From NCBI GenBank assembly GCA_950295325.1, contig OX485804.1, positions 55,366,001-55,430,000 on the forward strand: a stretch of DNA of 64,000 nt, in the 5' to 3' direction. Position numbers and translations under genes: made by a program. Below are positions 29,001-39,843 of the stretch, piece by piece. The stretch comes from Polytrichum commune. Lineage: Eukaryota > Streptophyta > Polytrichopsida > Polytrichales > Polytrichaceae. The notes below the pieces were generated by a model. It was not told the origin of the DNA, did not search any database, and saw only the letters and a list, made by a program, of their open reading frames with translations. Position 1 is the first letter of the stretch, and each line of letters opens with the position of its first letter.

Positions 29001-32000
29001 GATTGAAATGTTGAAAGAATACCTGTGCACACAATTTTGCTTCTCTTGAAGGAGTTCCTCATTTTCTGCTTTCAGCTCAGCGATGCGGGCTTCATGCGCA
29101 GAGATTTTTTGCTTCAACTCCTGCACTTTCTTTCGGACTCCCTCAAACACAGAAACAGCGACTGTCGAACTGCTGATGCTGTCACCCGCAATTGCAGGAG
29201 GACTGGAATGAGCTGTTTGTGAGGAACTCGTATGAGACATTGTGTCTTCTGCTTGTTCTAAAACAGTTCGCGGTGAGCCGTTCTCTCTAGGGCTGTAACA
29301 AATGCATGGATTCTCCTTCTTCACCATCGGCTCTTGACATCCGTTCAGCTGGTTGGACTCCTCCACTTGGCCGAGGTATGAGAGAATGCTGCACAATTTT
29401 TCTGTAGACAGTGACGCATGCATGTACTTCTCCACAGGAAATCCTTGCTTGATGGACGCGGCCAGTGTCTCTACTGCAAATATAATTGAAATTTTCACAT
29501 CAGGTTCTCATAATCAACATAATTGTGGTGAATGAAAACGTTCATTACAAGATTTGAATATTAGGATCAATCAAGTATTTCCTGAAGGTGGATCTATACA
29601 AGGTCTTCAAAAGGTACCTCCTTCCCTAGGCATACTTTGTGCATACTTATTCTCTACTCTCTGGAGGATATTCGTGTCGCAGTTAACGACAACAGCGTCA
29701 TTGTGAGCTTCCCCTCCCAAATCCTCTTGAGCATGCACACAGCTTTGCACATCAACGTGTTTTTCGTCTACACTGCTCTCGGAGAAAGTCGAATCTTCTT
29801 TCAGCGAAAACAGCAATCGTCGTTGACACCCCGATGATGCTTGTCTAGAGCTTTGGAAATGCAGTGGCTTCTTGGTATGTGGAGGAGACATCTGATGATT
29901 CCTGCCGTCTTCAATCTCTTCCTCACAAACTTCAGCAATTGGTATTAACTGTTGTTGCTGCTGCTGCTCGTAAAGAGTTTCAACCTCATTTGCGATGCAT
30001 GAAGCTGGCGGTAGGGTAAGGGTCTGTGTGGAGTTTGGAGGTCCCGCATCCTGATCTGGTCCTGGAGATTTGTTTGTTCGGAAGGCAGAATTTAACTGCC
30101 CATGGTGCAAATTCAACGAAGGAAGAACAATCATTGCGGAGTCCGTCGCAGTAATCGGGGTACACTTTGCCTGCTCTTCACTTTGATGTCCATCTGCGTC
30201 CTGATTTTCATGATACAGGAACCTGGACGGGGATTCCCTTTCGTCTCTCGATTGGTCTGTGTCGCTGGCTGAATCCAGGTCTGTAATTGCTCTATTAACA
30301 TCTCCCTGAGGAATTCGCTTTATGAACTTGGATCTTCGACTTAGTCTGCCGGTTCTCGTTTTCGGTATAACCCTAGCACTAACAGCACCTGTCTCCTCAC
30401 AATCTTCAAACATGACCTCCGCTTCGCTTTCGACGTGTGTAGTGCTACTGCCAGTCTCTAGGAACGATGACTCCGGTGTGTGCACGGACCGCTCGATGCA
30501 TGTCTGGATGGTGGAGCTAGCCACAATTTGAGGGATTTTTGCCCACCGTCTGTGGGATGGCATATCTTCACCCTCTTCATTGGATGTAACACTCTCATTG
30601 TCGTGCAACGGTAATGAGCTGCTCAAAGCCTTGGTTGATCCAAACCTCCTCATCACTTTCAGCCTTCGCGTCTCCTCGCAGTCCCTTACAACCTTCACAA
30701 TTTCTTCACAACAGCTCTGGGACTTGGACCACTTTCTGACATCTCTCTCCTTCAATTGCTTCCACTTCACGGTACTGCTCGGTGACCTGCACTTTCGGAT
30801 GATGCCATGCTGGTCACTATCTAGAACAGGGCTACTCGTAGCACTCCTCCAAGCCCCTGACCTTGATGTCTGCGAAATGTGTACGTCGATGGACCTGTCC
30901 TGAAGCTCAGGAGAGGTGGCCATGGTAGGGCAGGCTACGTAGGCCATGTTCGATCGCATCAGAACTTGCTGACCTTGCGAGTTAGGGAAAAGGATGGCCT
31001 CCACCTTGTTCAAGATTCCCCCCATGTCCTCCTGCACGCTTCCTCTCTCGCTGCTCTCTGGAATCCCTCTCTTCCGTGTCACCGATGCAGAGCAGGCCGC
31101 TGATCTGCATCCGTGGAGCTCATCCCTGGAGGTCTCACGGAGTTCCCAAGACCTGAACTGCTGAATCAACTGCGTGTTGCCGTCAGGGGTGAGCACTCTT
31201 GTCTCCGACTTCTCACAGCTAGTATTTCCCGCCGTGCTTGGCCTCTGAGTTGTATCCAAATTATGGCCAACACTCCGTGGACTCGCCTGCAGGAATGTTC
31301 CACAACACGCTCACGGCCTTTATTCCAACACTCTTACTTCACTGTAGTATCCCATTGTGTCAATCAAATCGAGAATGTTATATGAGCCAAAATTTAAAGA
31401 ACCTTGCGGAAACATAAAGACGACCTTGCGGGGAATGATTCAGCCGAATTGTTCACAATACTTCGAATTTCCATCAGGTCGAATAACAGAATGTTCCATA
31501 CAATGTTCCACAACACTTTCAGGGCATTCATTCTAATCCTCTCACTTCACTGCTCTAGCCTACAGTGTTGACCAAATCAAGAATTGAGGTCGAGAATGGT
31601 GGAAGATCCAAATTTGTAAGACCGGTAGGAACCATGAAGATGACCTCGCGGGGGAACGATTCAGCCGAATTGTTCACATTATGATGAATTCCACCAAGTC
31701 GAACAACAGAATGTTCCACAACAGGCTTACGGCAATCATTCTAACACTCACTTCACTGCTTTATCTTATCGTGTTGAACAAACCAAGAATTCCGGTCGAG
31801 AGTGGTGGAAGAGCCAAAATTTCACAAACATTGCGGAGACATTTAAAGACGATCTTACGGAGAATGATTCAGTCGAATTTTCCACATTACATTGAATTCC
31901 ATCAGGTCGAAGACGGAGGGTTAACCTGAACGTGAGATCGACTTGGAGGGAACGGATCGAGGAGCTCGTTAGATAGGGTTTGCCGTTGGCGTGAACGGAC

Positions 32001-32372
32001 CTGCCTCGACTGGACCTCCGAAGTGGTGAAATCATAACTGACAGCACGACGCTCGCTCGACGGCCGCACACCACTTTTCTGGACAGAATCAGTCGAACTG
32101 GAAACTGCAGGAGTGTTTAACAGAGCATTCGGCATCTTCGAGTGAAAAGAGCTGCCAGTTTTCCTTGCAGACGGTGCACCGATATCGATGGTAGGTAATG
32201 CTGCTGTTATCAGCGACGTTTTGCAGGTGGCCTTCTTCCGGCCTAGCTTCTCCGGCACTGCCACACCACTCGAGTTATCAGTATTGGATATTAGGCTCTT
32301 GGTTCCATCAAGCTCTACGAAAGATAGAGCACATGATATCTCACATTCATCTATAGCCAATGTAGCTTCCAA
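23050..32372 (-). CDS. CEP131: CEP131/AZI1-like centrosome-cilium coiled-coil protein
   Basis: CEP131 is a centriolar satellite and basal-body protein needed for cilia. Fourteen exons join in consistent phase to about 1341 codons: 32372-31926, 31286-29618, 29473-29023, 28706-28544, 28331-28278, 28067-27945, 27654-27532, 27377-27310, 26959-26816, 26421-26245, 25543-25348, 25036-24929, 23818-23678 and 23211-23050. The N-terminal half is low complexity. The C-terminal half is coiled coil and carries family landmarks in order: SEKC helix, KEMKETALRGLEPHLD (CEP131 has an RGLEP motif here), EKELRDKLTKERDEQIEVVI, and a terminal RVKQALVKKD...LQEQL helix. The start codon is unresolved. The first listed exon has an upstream in-frame stop and no ATG, so it probably continues across an intron to an upstream exon (candidate at 33123-33311). 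Family assignment is by recalled motifs. Confidence 0.82.
24319..24400. other. 82-nt near-perfect hairpin in CEP131 intron
   Basis: Arms at 24319-24337 and 24382-24400 are perfect 19-bp complements. Pairing continues inward (gtaggc with gcctat, gcccac with gtgggc) to a loop of about 9 nt. The size and pairing fit a plant miRNA precursor or a small foldback transposon. Which strand is transcribed is unknown. The host intron is transcribed on the minus strand. Confidence 0.65.
24471..24554 (+). tRNA. trnL-CAA: tRNA-Leu (anticodon CAA)
   Basis: The 84-nt sequence folds as a class II tRNA. The acceptor arms GTCAGCA and TGCTGAC pair fully, followed by discriminator A. The D-arm contains the A box (tggccgagtggtctaag). 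The anticodon stem CCAGA/TCTGG encloses loop CTCAAGT with anticodon CAA at 24505-24507. A long variable arm is present, and the B box ggttcgaac closes the T-arm. There is no intron. It reads UUG codons in the cytosol. It lies inside an intron of the CEP131-like gene on the opposite strand and is transcribed from its internal promoter. Confidence 0.97.
26640..26695 (-). repeat. Partial duplicate of a CEP131 exon end
   Basis: The phrase aataaagacctttcggcagcct around the donor of the exon ending at 26816 recurs about 140 bp away in the downstream intron. Flanking similarity (aatttcaaggttt vs aatttccaggttt) marks a small tandem duplication. The duplicate keeps a donor-like site but no acceptor. 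Confidence 0.6.
31290..31925. repeat. Three-copy tandem repeat filling a CEP131 intron
   Basis: Units of about 210-230 bp share agaatgttccacaacac, ttcattctaacactctcacttcactg, gtggaagagccaaaattt and gaatgattcagccgaattgttcacat phrases with substitutions. Together they fill nearly the whole intron between exons 31926-32372 and 29618-31286. Confidence 0.75.
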
Positions 32373-33050
32373 TCTTCACTCGCACGATTAATCCTCCATT
32401 CAACTCTCACATTCTGGTAGACACTCATAACATGTCAGCTGATGAACGCTTGGCTACTTTTAGTCAAAGAGATCGGAGGTTTTAAGAGATCATCGACACT
32501 TGCTAAAAACTCGTATCAGTATTGAGAGGTATCAGTATCGAGAATTAGGCTCTTGCTGCTTCTATTAAGCTCTGCGAAAGATAGAGCACATGGCATCTCA
32601 CATTCATCTACCGCCAATGCAGGTTTCAGATTTCACGCGCACGATTGATCCTCCATTCAACTCTCAGATTTTGGCAGACGCTGAATATATCATCTCAGCT
32701 CATTGAACGCGTGGCTACTTATAGTCACGGAGATTAAAGGTTTTAAAGAAATCATCGACACTTGCTAAAAAGCATTGTATCAGTACGGAGAGTTATCAGT
32801 ATTGAGAAATGGGCTCTTGCTGCTTCCATTAAGCTCTACGAAGGATAGAGCACCTGACATCTCACATTCAACTACAGCTAATGCAGCTTCCAAGCTTCAC
32901 GCGCACGATTGATCCTCCATTCAATTCTGAGATTCTGGCAGACAATAATTACATCATCTCAGCTCATTGAACGCGTGGCTACTTATCGTCAAAGATAATA
33001 GAGATTGTAAGAGACCATCGACACTTTCTAAAACCGGTTTTGCTTCTGTG
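32275..33050. repeat. Three-copy tandem repeat across the CEP131 5' exon
   Basis: Units of about 250 bp share attaagctctacgaaagatag, agcacatgacatctcacatt, cacgcgcacgattgatcctc and gaacgcgtggctactta phrases. The unit nearest the gene overlaps the first listed CEP131 exon. Each unit carries a pyrimidine-rich minus-strand stretch ending in (T/C)AG, resembling a splice acceptor. Confidence 0.7.
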
Positions 33051-33122
33051 CTTGTATCACCACAGGTAGAAATTTGGTAAGCTTTTCCTTCTCATTCGTT
33101 CTACCGATGTAAGAATTGAAAC

Positions 33123-33311
33123 CTGTTGTTGAATAGAGATATATGATTTCTGAGCACAAGCCTCGAAGAAAGTGTTCAAGTGAGCAAGGAAGGAAGGAAG
33201 GACGGTATGGTGCATACCGATGTTTGCGACGTATTCTTCAACCACCTTCTTCTCGAGAGAGTCGGAGATGACTCTCGGAATTGTAAGGGACTGCTTCAAA
33301 GGCTTCCGCAT
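33123..33311 (-). CDS. Candidate upstream exon of the CEP131-like gene
   Basis: An ATG-initiated frame of 63 codons (MRKPLKQSLTIPRV...) ends at a CAG|GTTTCA donor-like site. It has a balanced composition with an amphipathic SLEKKVVEEYV helix. It lies just upstream of the CEP131-like gene on the same strand, which otherwise lacks a start codon. The phase to the next known exon could not be matched to a convincing acceptor, so the link is tentative. Confidence 0.3.
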
Positions 33312-33319
33312 CTGAACTG

Positions 33320-34937
33320 CCTACGTTTACTTTCCTCTCACTTCTGCTGCATCCTGCATTTCTCGCGACCTCTTTCTTCGGCTTAAACTGATATCTCCCG
33401 CTTCAGCGATCCAAACGGATCATCCTAAATTGCTGCCATGTCGAAGACGAAGATTGCGACACAACTCAGATTCTGCTCCCAATCACGCAAAATGTTACCT
33501 CTGAGAATTACTGATTTGTGAAGCGACTGGTGCAAATGATTTATACTTTGTGGCCTTCGGTGTTGCACTCTCGCGCGGTGGCAAATGGTGTGAGGAACGG
33601 AAACTGTGTCTGGCGTCTGGGAAAGCAACCACGGGGTAACTGTCCACGAACGATAATCGCCTTCGTCCGTCACAGTCACAGTCACAGACGAAGGAAGTTT
33701 AGGTGTTGTGCTGGCGGGTCGATAGATGGACAATAAGCATTATGTTGCGAGCTCTTCTGAGTTGGGTGGATACCTATATTTGAGTGGTATGTTGGCAAGG
33801 GCTGTAGCTAAGAATTAAACTAATCTGCATTAGACAAATAAGGTTAGTATTATTTATTGGACACTTAAAAGACATGTTTTGGAATGAGATTGGACTACGT
33901 GTTTAAAATACATCATATACCTCAGCTTTAGTATAATTGGAAAGGTCTATGTTATCATTTAAAGAGAATTAGTATCTTCACTTTAACCTCTTGCAACTTT
34001 GCATGTCAACTTCAAATTTGAAACTTGAAATGACAATATGTGTGATTCACAATCACTATCTAGATGAGATGATTCTTGATCCAATCCAACTATCAAAATT
34101 GTGTTTAGGGTTGAAGGTGCCTTAGTAGGGCTTATCTTATATTACCAAGTATCAATAGTGTACATATATTGGAAATTAGAAGTTGATGTAAATGAGATCT
34201 CAACTACTTTCCCCATTTGTTGTCATTGGTTGAAGTCAAGATGATAAATCATCACCTTCCAAACCATCACCCTCTTATCCTTGAAGGACGGGAGTTGACA
34301 GTATGATTTGGAGAGCAAATTCAAAGTTTTTTTTTTAAAGATATGGAGACACATTTTAGACTAAATCCATACAATTGGAAAAACATATTGTCATTGATTG
34401 TCACCAAATCATTTCAAAATCAAATTCTTTAAGAAACGAACCATGAGCCTAATAGGTAAAGGTTGAAAACACTTTGAACTTCGGTTGATTGGCTACACAA
34501 AGTGATGGTTGAAATTGAAAATAATCATCTCCAAAGCCTTATTGTGTTGATTTCCCCATTGATGTAAATTTAGTAACACAACAATATTGTCAAGGGTAAT
34601 TGAATGTGGGAGATTGCATCAATACGAATGTCAAGTAGTTGTATCAAAGATAAAGTGAAGTTAAATTTCTTATCATTGATAAAAAAATAAAATAAAATTA
34701 TACATGTTATATGAGTAAGAAATATAATGAAAAATAGTTCTTTTTTACAAAAGACCTACCTATTCAAAAGGACCTTGAAATCATATTTCAATCTCTCGCC
34801 AGTCCTTTAATGATTAACAAATTGTGAAGTGATGTCTTGACCATTAGAGATGGGGTAGATAACTGTGGTATAATTGATGGCTTGACTTGATTGCTCTTCA
34901 CTCAATCTATTATATGGACTGAAAAGGAAAAGAAAGT
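33320..34937. other. Intergenic region between CEP131-like gene and LINE
   Basis: About 33320-33740 is the GC-richer 5' flank of the CEP131-like gene. From about 33800 to 34930 the DNA is AT-rich with no recognised coding or RNA feature. The boundary with the LINE is set by its target duplication at 34938-34949. Confidence 0.5.
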
Positions 34938-34949
34938 TCATGGGAATCA
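34938..34949. repeat. LINE target-site duplication (3' side)
   Basis: TCATGGGAATCA precedes the GAA-repeat tail of the LINE. The same 12 bp lie at 59219-59230, beyond its 5' end. Confidence 0.8.
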
Positions 34950-35167
34950 GAAGAAGAAGAAGAAGAACTCCGGTCCCTTTCAGGGGCCGGAGTGAATAAA
35001 GTATCTGTTCGTAGGACATCCTAAGCCACACCCCAGGGTAATGGCGTTGGGTGTAATACTGCTTCACCCTTTTCAGGGAGTAGACACTATATTAGTAACA
35101 TGTTTTTACTCTACCGGGTTAACCGGTGGAATGGGCTTAGGGGGTGAGTACATTGGGTTTTTAAGAT

Positions 35168-36479
35168 TTAAGTATAGTTTTGTAGATTATTGAGAGGTTG
35201 CTTATTTTCAATCCGTCTTTTGTGGATTAGTATTGAGTGTGCGTATTGTATGGCGATTATGTTGATTTGTTGAAATGTATGCCGAATTTGTGATGTGGGA
35301 AGTTTGAGTTGTGTTTCTAGTGCCTTCATTGAGGGGATATGAGTTGTGGCTCTAGCGCCGGATGCTAGTACTATGAATGGGGCAACCTTCCAGCCCTTCG
35401 TAGTGAGGGTGTTAATAAGTGGTTGATATTTCATGGTTTTTCTTTCTAGTGTTTCGGCCGAGAACCTATCATTACAATATGTGAATTCGATGTATTGTAT
35501 TGTGACTTCTTGTGTGGGTGCTTCTGGGGGGGGGGGAATTGTATGGATGACTGATGACACATAATATGTTGGGTTTGAGCCGAGCATTGCAATGACATCT
35601 TTGGGTGTTGCATGTGCATGGTAATAGCCATGTAGGTACTGTATTGTCTTGTGGAGAATCGTTGTGTGTTCCTGCGTTCATAAGTGTATAATATCTGGTA
35701 AGTTTGTTTGAGATGAGAAGTTTACGAATTTCCCATACCGCTTTGTTATGTCTATTTGTGATTAGTGCGTGGATGTGTTGTTGTTTACATTTAAGGAGTA
35801 CATGTAACCATGTATCTGCTTCCGGGGAGTTACAGATAGGGCATGTGTGGGATGGGTATGCGGTTCTACCAAAGAAGAGTTGTTTCCTGGCATGGCCCAT
35901 ATATTGACCAGTTCTAAATTTTACTAGGCATGTTTTTTGTTTATCGGTGATAACCGGGTTGTTCCAAAAAGCATTTGATAATGGTTTGTCAATGTCTTTG
36001 TTGTCAAGCCATTTGTGTAATTGGTGCGTTTGGGATGCCATAATTGTTAGGTTGTGTTTTTTGTCGTGCTTAAGTATGTATTGTCCAAGGTGTCGTATGG
36101 GACCTTTATCAGGTGTGTCTTGCATTGAGTGCCACCATTGTTTGTGGAGATAATATGGAGTGGGGTGTGCATGTTCGTGTGTTACTAGTGCATCTCTATG
36201 TGCTAGTTCACATCCCATTTTGGCTAATTTATCCGCTTGCTCGTTGCCACTAATATTCGTGTGGGCTTTGACTTTATGAAGTGTGGTGGTTTGTGTGCGG
36301 TCTTGTAACATTTTAACTATAGATTCGAGTATTTTCTTGTCTGGGTGACTATTATGTACGGTTGGGTGTTTTATTTGTGTGTTGATGAGATATAAAACAT
36401 TGAGACAATCTGTGAAAATATGTGCGGGTTCATGATGATATGTGGTAGTAAGGAGGCGGAGGGTGTGGTGTATAGCCAT
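35168..36479 (-). pseudogene. LINE RNase H C-terminal half, zinc knuckle and tail
   Basis: The frame from 36479 holds the rest of RNase HI: AELMAIHHTLRL-type helix, IFTDCLNVLYLI with the second catalytic Asp, and KVKAHTNISGNEQADKLA. It is followed by CPICNSPEADTWLHVLLKC, a CCHC-like motif usual at the C-terminus of RNase-H LINEs. The first catalytic motif (YYTDGSF) lies in the previous frame near 36650, so a frameshift at the G run about 36609-36615 splits the domain. A second frame change at a G run (about 35525-35535) separates the tail ending at 35168. Confidence 0.75.
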
Positions 36480-36490
36480 GAGTTCTGCTC

Positions 36491-38863
36491 TTAAAATAAT
36501 TTGGAGTCCATGTAATCTTTCTGCGATTTTGAGATTTTTGAAAGGGTTGTATATACCATACCCTGCTTTTTCTCGCCTCCAGTGCTCGATCTTGGGTTAT
36601 TTCTTTGGGGGGGTATGAATGATCCATCCGTATAATAACAAAATTGTGGTTGGTATTTGAGGGGTAGGCATATGTTGTGGTTAGGGAGTAGGGGGGTGCT
36701 AGCAATTGGGAGCGACGGTGGGGAAGGAGGGTATGCGAGTTGGGACCATTTCTTACTTCGATTTACTGTGGTATTAAATGGTGTTGGTGGTACATTTGTG
36801 GTGAATATGGTGGGTATTTGGAGTGTGGTGCCAATGGTGTCCATTTGACATGCATAGTTTCTTGGCCGAGGGGGAGAAGTTTTGTGGTGTATGCATAATA
36901 CTTGAATGTCGCGGCTTTCTATTCGGGGTTCGATTTGTAATTCGGGTGGTATTGTGGGTTCATCGTATGTAATGGTATATGCTTTAAAATGTGTGATGAC
37001 GTGCGAGTCCGAAAAAGGACCATTATGGGGGTGTAGGTTGTGGTACCAGTCGGGGTCGGTGTTTATAAGTATTGTTATTGTATCTGGGTCATTTTGAGCT
37101 GCAAGTCGTGCCCAATGGAGGGCTTGTTGGGTGTCTTTTTCGGAATGAGGGTGGGCATACCCATTCCCAATCCATTTATGTTGGAAGGCTGTCCCTATTG
37201 ACCCAAAGACTTTATCTCTAGGAAATGGGGAGGAGAATTGTCTTAGTGATGTGGGACATGTGACTGGGGATGAGAAGTGTGAATGTGTGATTTGGAATGA
37301 GTCAATGATGTGTTCAAGGATGGCATGTGGTAGTGTGTAGTGGGAGAGTTTAAGGGGGTCGTTTTTAGGCATTCTATATTTGTACCGTTGGTACAACCAT
37401 GCTACTTCCTTTTCAAAGGATTGTGTGGGGGGTTCTAAATTGTGCGATTGATGGAGTGCGTTTTGATATTGTTGCCATAGCCATTGTAATCTTTGTTCCG
37501 GAATGGTAATGATATGGCGCCCATCTTCGTCATAAATATGTGATGCACCATGTTGACTTTGGATGGTGGGTTGTGTGCATGCGATGTCACTATCGGGGTT
37601 ACATTCACCAATATTGATTTGACATTGAGGTATGATTTGTGGGGGGGGGATGTGTCTTGTGTCTTTTATTTGTGCTTCATCAAAGTTTAATTTTAGGATG
37701 TCGGTAAAGTGTTGATTTTGTTTGTGAGTATAGTATTGTGTTAGTAGTAGTATGTTATGGTTTATGGTATTTTGGTTCTCCCATGGGAATAATTCTCTTT
37801 GAGGAAGCCATTTGGTGTATATTGATTCGTTTGGGAGTATCCATTGACATAGATAGGATGTAGATTCTTTTGTAATTTTGTTTTTATCTTTGTAGGTGTG
37901 GGAACGGTCATTTATTATGGAGTGGAGTGGGAATTGTATGTGGTTTCTTAGGATGTGCGGTGGTGGTTTTGGGTATTCGGGTGGAGGAGGTGGTGGTGGG
38001 GGGTGTACATTGTGGTTACTAGTTCTTGTATCTATATGACGATTTAGTATTTTGTATGCATCTTTGAGGGTGTTCCGGCATTGATTTGGGCATGGTGGTT
38101 CACAAAAAAGTATTTGGGCTTGGTCTAAGGCGGCTTTAATTGTTTTAGTGGGTGTGACATAGTAGTTTTTGAATTCATCGTTGGTCATTAATTGTGTGCC
38201 ATTGGAGTGGGTTATGTGTTGGAGCTCGGTTATGTTGTGTAGTATTAGTTGATGGAGGTATTTTAGAGAGGTTGTAGGGGTTAATGTTGGTATATTTTGT
38301 GCTTGTTGCATCCATTGTGTTTCGAGTGGTGTGGGAAGGAGGGGAAATTGTGCAAGAATGCTTTTTAAATGGGCTCCGCTAGTTGTTTTGAGTAGGTATA
38401 GGGTTCTTGTAATTGGCGATCTGATACAATCATGTTGGGTTATTCGTGGTAGGTTTAGCGATCCGCCATGTTTGGCAAGTATGTATTTTGTTAGTCCGTT
38501 ATATATTTTCCCTAGTCTTCCTTTGTTATTGAGGGCATTTATGAGTTGTTCTCCGATACATGTGATGTATGCATTTTTTAGTGAGAATGCTTCCATGCCA
38601 AACATAGCTTGGGGGAGTTGTGTGATCGCGTTTGACATACATTTTGGGAGACCACATATAATTTTGTGTAGAGCAATTACTTTTTTATCAAGTTTCTTAA
38701 TGGCGGGAAGTGAATAGGGGACCGCATAAAAGCTATAGGCAATGCCGGCTCTTATGACTGTATCAACCATTTGTATCTTTTGCTTCATAGTGGTTGGGCA
38801 TGAGGTTAGTAATTGCATTGTTGGGCTAGTTTGGTTGTTGTTATGTGTGTTTGTATTTTCCAT
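36491..38863 (-). CDS. LINE post-RT region with unassigned conserved domain
   Basis: The 790-codon frame starts in the RT thumb (VDTVIRAGIAYSFYAVPYSLPAIKKLD) and ends just after the first RNase H motif. Between them, about 37050-37300, is a segment with FSSPVTCP, FGSIGTAFQHKW, GNGYAHP and ALHWARLAA. The same landmarks survive in the diverged copy at about 10738-10960, so the domain was maintained by selection. The layout recalls N6-adenine methyltransferase-like domains of some retroelements, but the catalytic (D/N)PP(Y/F) motif is not present (AHPH instead). I leave the function open. Confidence 0.6.
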   Translation of the reverse strand: MENTNTHNNNQTSPTMQLLTSCPTTMKQKIQMVDTVIRAGIAYSFYAVPYSLPAIKKLDKKVIALHKIICGLPKCMSNAITQLPQAMFGMEAFSLKNAYITCIGEQLINALNNKGRLGKIYNGLTKYILAKHGGSLNLPRITQHDCIRSPITRTLYLLKTTSGAHLKSILAQFPLLPTPLETQWMQQAQNIPTLTPTTSLKYLHQLILHNITELQHITHSNGTQLMTNDEFKNYYVTPTKTIKAALDQAQILFCEPPCPNQCRNTLKDAYKILNRHIDTRTSNHNVHPPPPPPPPEYPKPPPHILRNHIQFPLHSIINDRSHTYKDKNKITKESTSYLCQWILPNESIYTKWLPQRELFPWENQNTINHNILLLTQYYTHKQNQHFTDILKLNFDEAQIKDTRHIPPPQIIPQCQINIGECNPDSDIACTQPTIQSQHGASHIYDEDGRHIITIPEQRLQWLWQQYQNALHQSHNLEPPTQSFEKEVAWLYQRYKYRMPKNDPLKLSHYTLPHAILEHIIDSFQITHSHFSSPVTCPTSLRQFSSPFPRDKVFGSIGTAFQHKWIGNGYAHPHSEKDTQQALHWARLAAQNDPDTITILINTDPDWYHNLHPHNGPFSDSHVITHFKAYTITYDEPTIPPELQIEPRIESRDIQVLCIHHKTSPPRPRNYACQMDTIGTTLQIPTIFTTNVPPTPFNTTVNRSKKWSQLAYPPSPPSLPIASTPLLPNHNICLPLKYQPQFCYYTDGSFIPPQRNNPRSSTGGEKKQGMVYTTLSKISKSQKDYMDSKLF

Positions 38864-39843
38864 TGTAGTGATGGAACTAAATTGATGCCTAGGTAGACAT
38901 ATGGTTCGTGTTGGCTTAGGGTAGGGATGGGTTGGTCCCGGAAATTGATATTAGCGTTTTCGAGGTGTGTTTTGAAGGCTTGGGGATTTAGTTTCGATTT
39001 GTTAGGGCATCCGGTGACGGCACATTTTGGGATGCCAAGGTCCATTCCTGCCCATTCGCAATATTTGTTGAGTTTGTTTAGTTGGAGTTGGAGAGAGGTT
39101 AGGTTGTTGGATATTGCGGCTAGGTCATCGGCGTAGGCTGCAGAGCTTAGTTTAGTATTGGAGGTAGTAAGGGTGTAGCCGTTATTTCCCCTTTGTAACC
39201 ACCTAAGAAGTGGTTCAAGGAAGATGATAAAAATGTACGGGCTTAATGTATCTCCTTGTATAGTTCCTCTTTGTATGGGTATAGGTTGAGTTTTACCAAA
39301 ATGTTCGCCGGTAAATGTAGTAGTGGATTGTGCGTAAATATTGCCTATTAGGGCCACCGCGTCTTGTGGGTATCCTAGGTCTTTCATAATAGCAAGAAGT
39401 CTAGCGTGGTCAATAGATCCAAATGCATTTTTAAAGTCAATGTATAGGATGTAGATGTCTTGGTTGGTGAATCGTGCATCTTCTAAAGCGGCGATTATAG
39501 TTTGTAGTTGTCGTGCAGTGCATCTTTCGGCTCGAAAGCCCTCTTGACTGTCATGTAGGATTTGGTATTTTTCTCCGTATGCGGAACGGATGCTTGTAAG
39601 TGTACTAGTGAATAGTTTATAAATTGTATTAGCGAGGGCTATGGGTCTATGGTTGGTAAGGTTGTGGGGGTTTCCCTTTTTGTATAGAAGTATTATGAGA
39701 CTTGTTTTCCAAGATTCGGGGATTTGTTTTTGCTTATAACAATGCTTAAAAAATAATAGAAGCAATTTGTGGAATCTTGGTGGCATGCTTTTCAATATGA
39801 CTTTGGGTATTTTATCAAGTCCTGGGGATTTTCCATTGGCCAA
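38806..39843 (-). CDS. LINE reverse transcriptase core
   Basis: The 345-codon frame contains non-LTR RT motifs in order: SPGLDKIP (block 0/1), IPESWKTSLIILLYKKG, NHRPIALANTIYKLF, an LYIDFKNAFGSIDH block with catalytic Asp (about residues 136-145), GTIQGDTLSPYIFIIFLEPLL and AAYADDLAAI (YADD at 237-240). All three catalytic Asp residues are present. It overlaps the next frame by 58 bp at a frame change. Upstream (39850-40440) the link to the endonuclease continues in broken frames. Confidence 0.9.
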   Translation of the reverse strand: MANGKSPGLDKIPKVILKSMPPRFHKLLLLFFKHCYKQKQIPESWKTSLIILLYKKGNPHNLTNHRPIALANTIYKLFTSTLTSIRSAYGEKYQILHDSQEGFRAERCTARQLQTIIAALEDARFTNQDIYILYIDFKNAFGSIDHARLLAIMKDLGYPQDAVALIGNIYAQSTTTFTGEHFGKTQPIPIQRGTIQGDTLSPYIFIIFLEPLLRWLQRGNNGYTLTTSNTKLSSAAYADDLAAISNNLTSLQLQLNKLNKYCEWAGMDLGIPKCAVTGCPNKSKLNPQAFKTHLENANINFRDQPIPTLSQHEPYVYLGINLVPSLQWKIQTHITTTKLAQQCNY

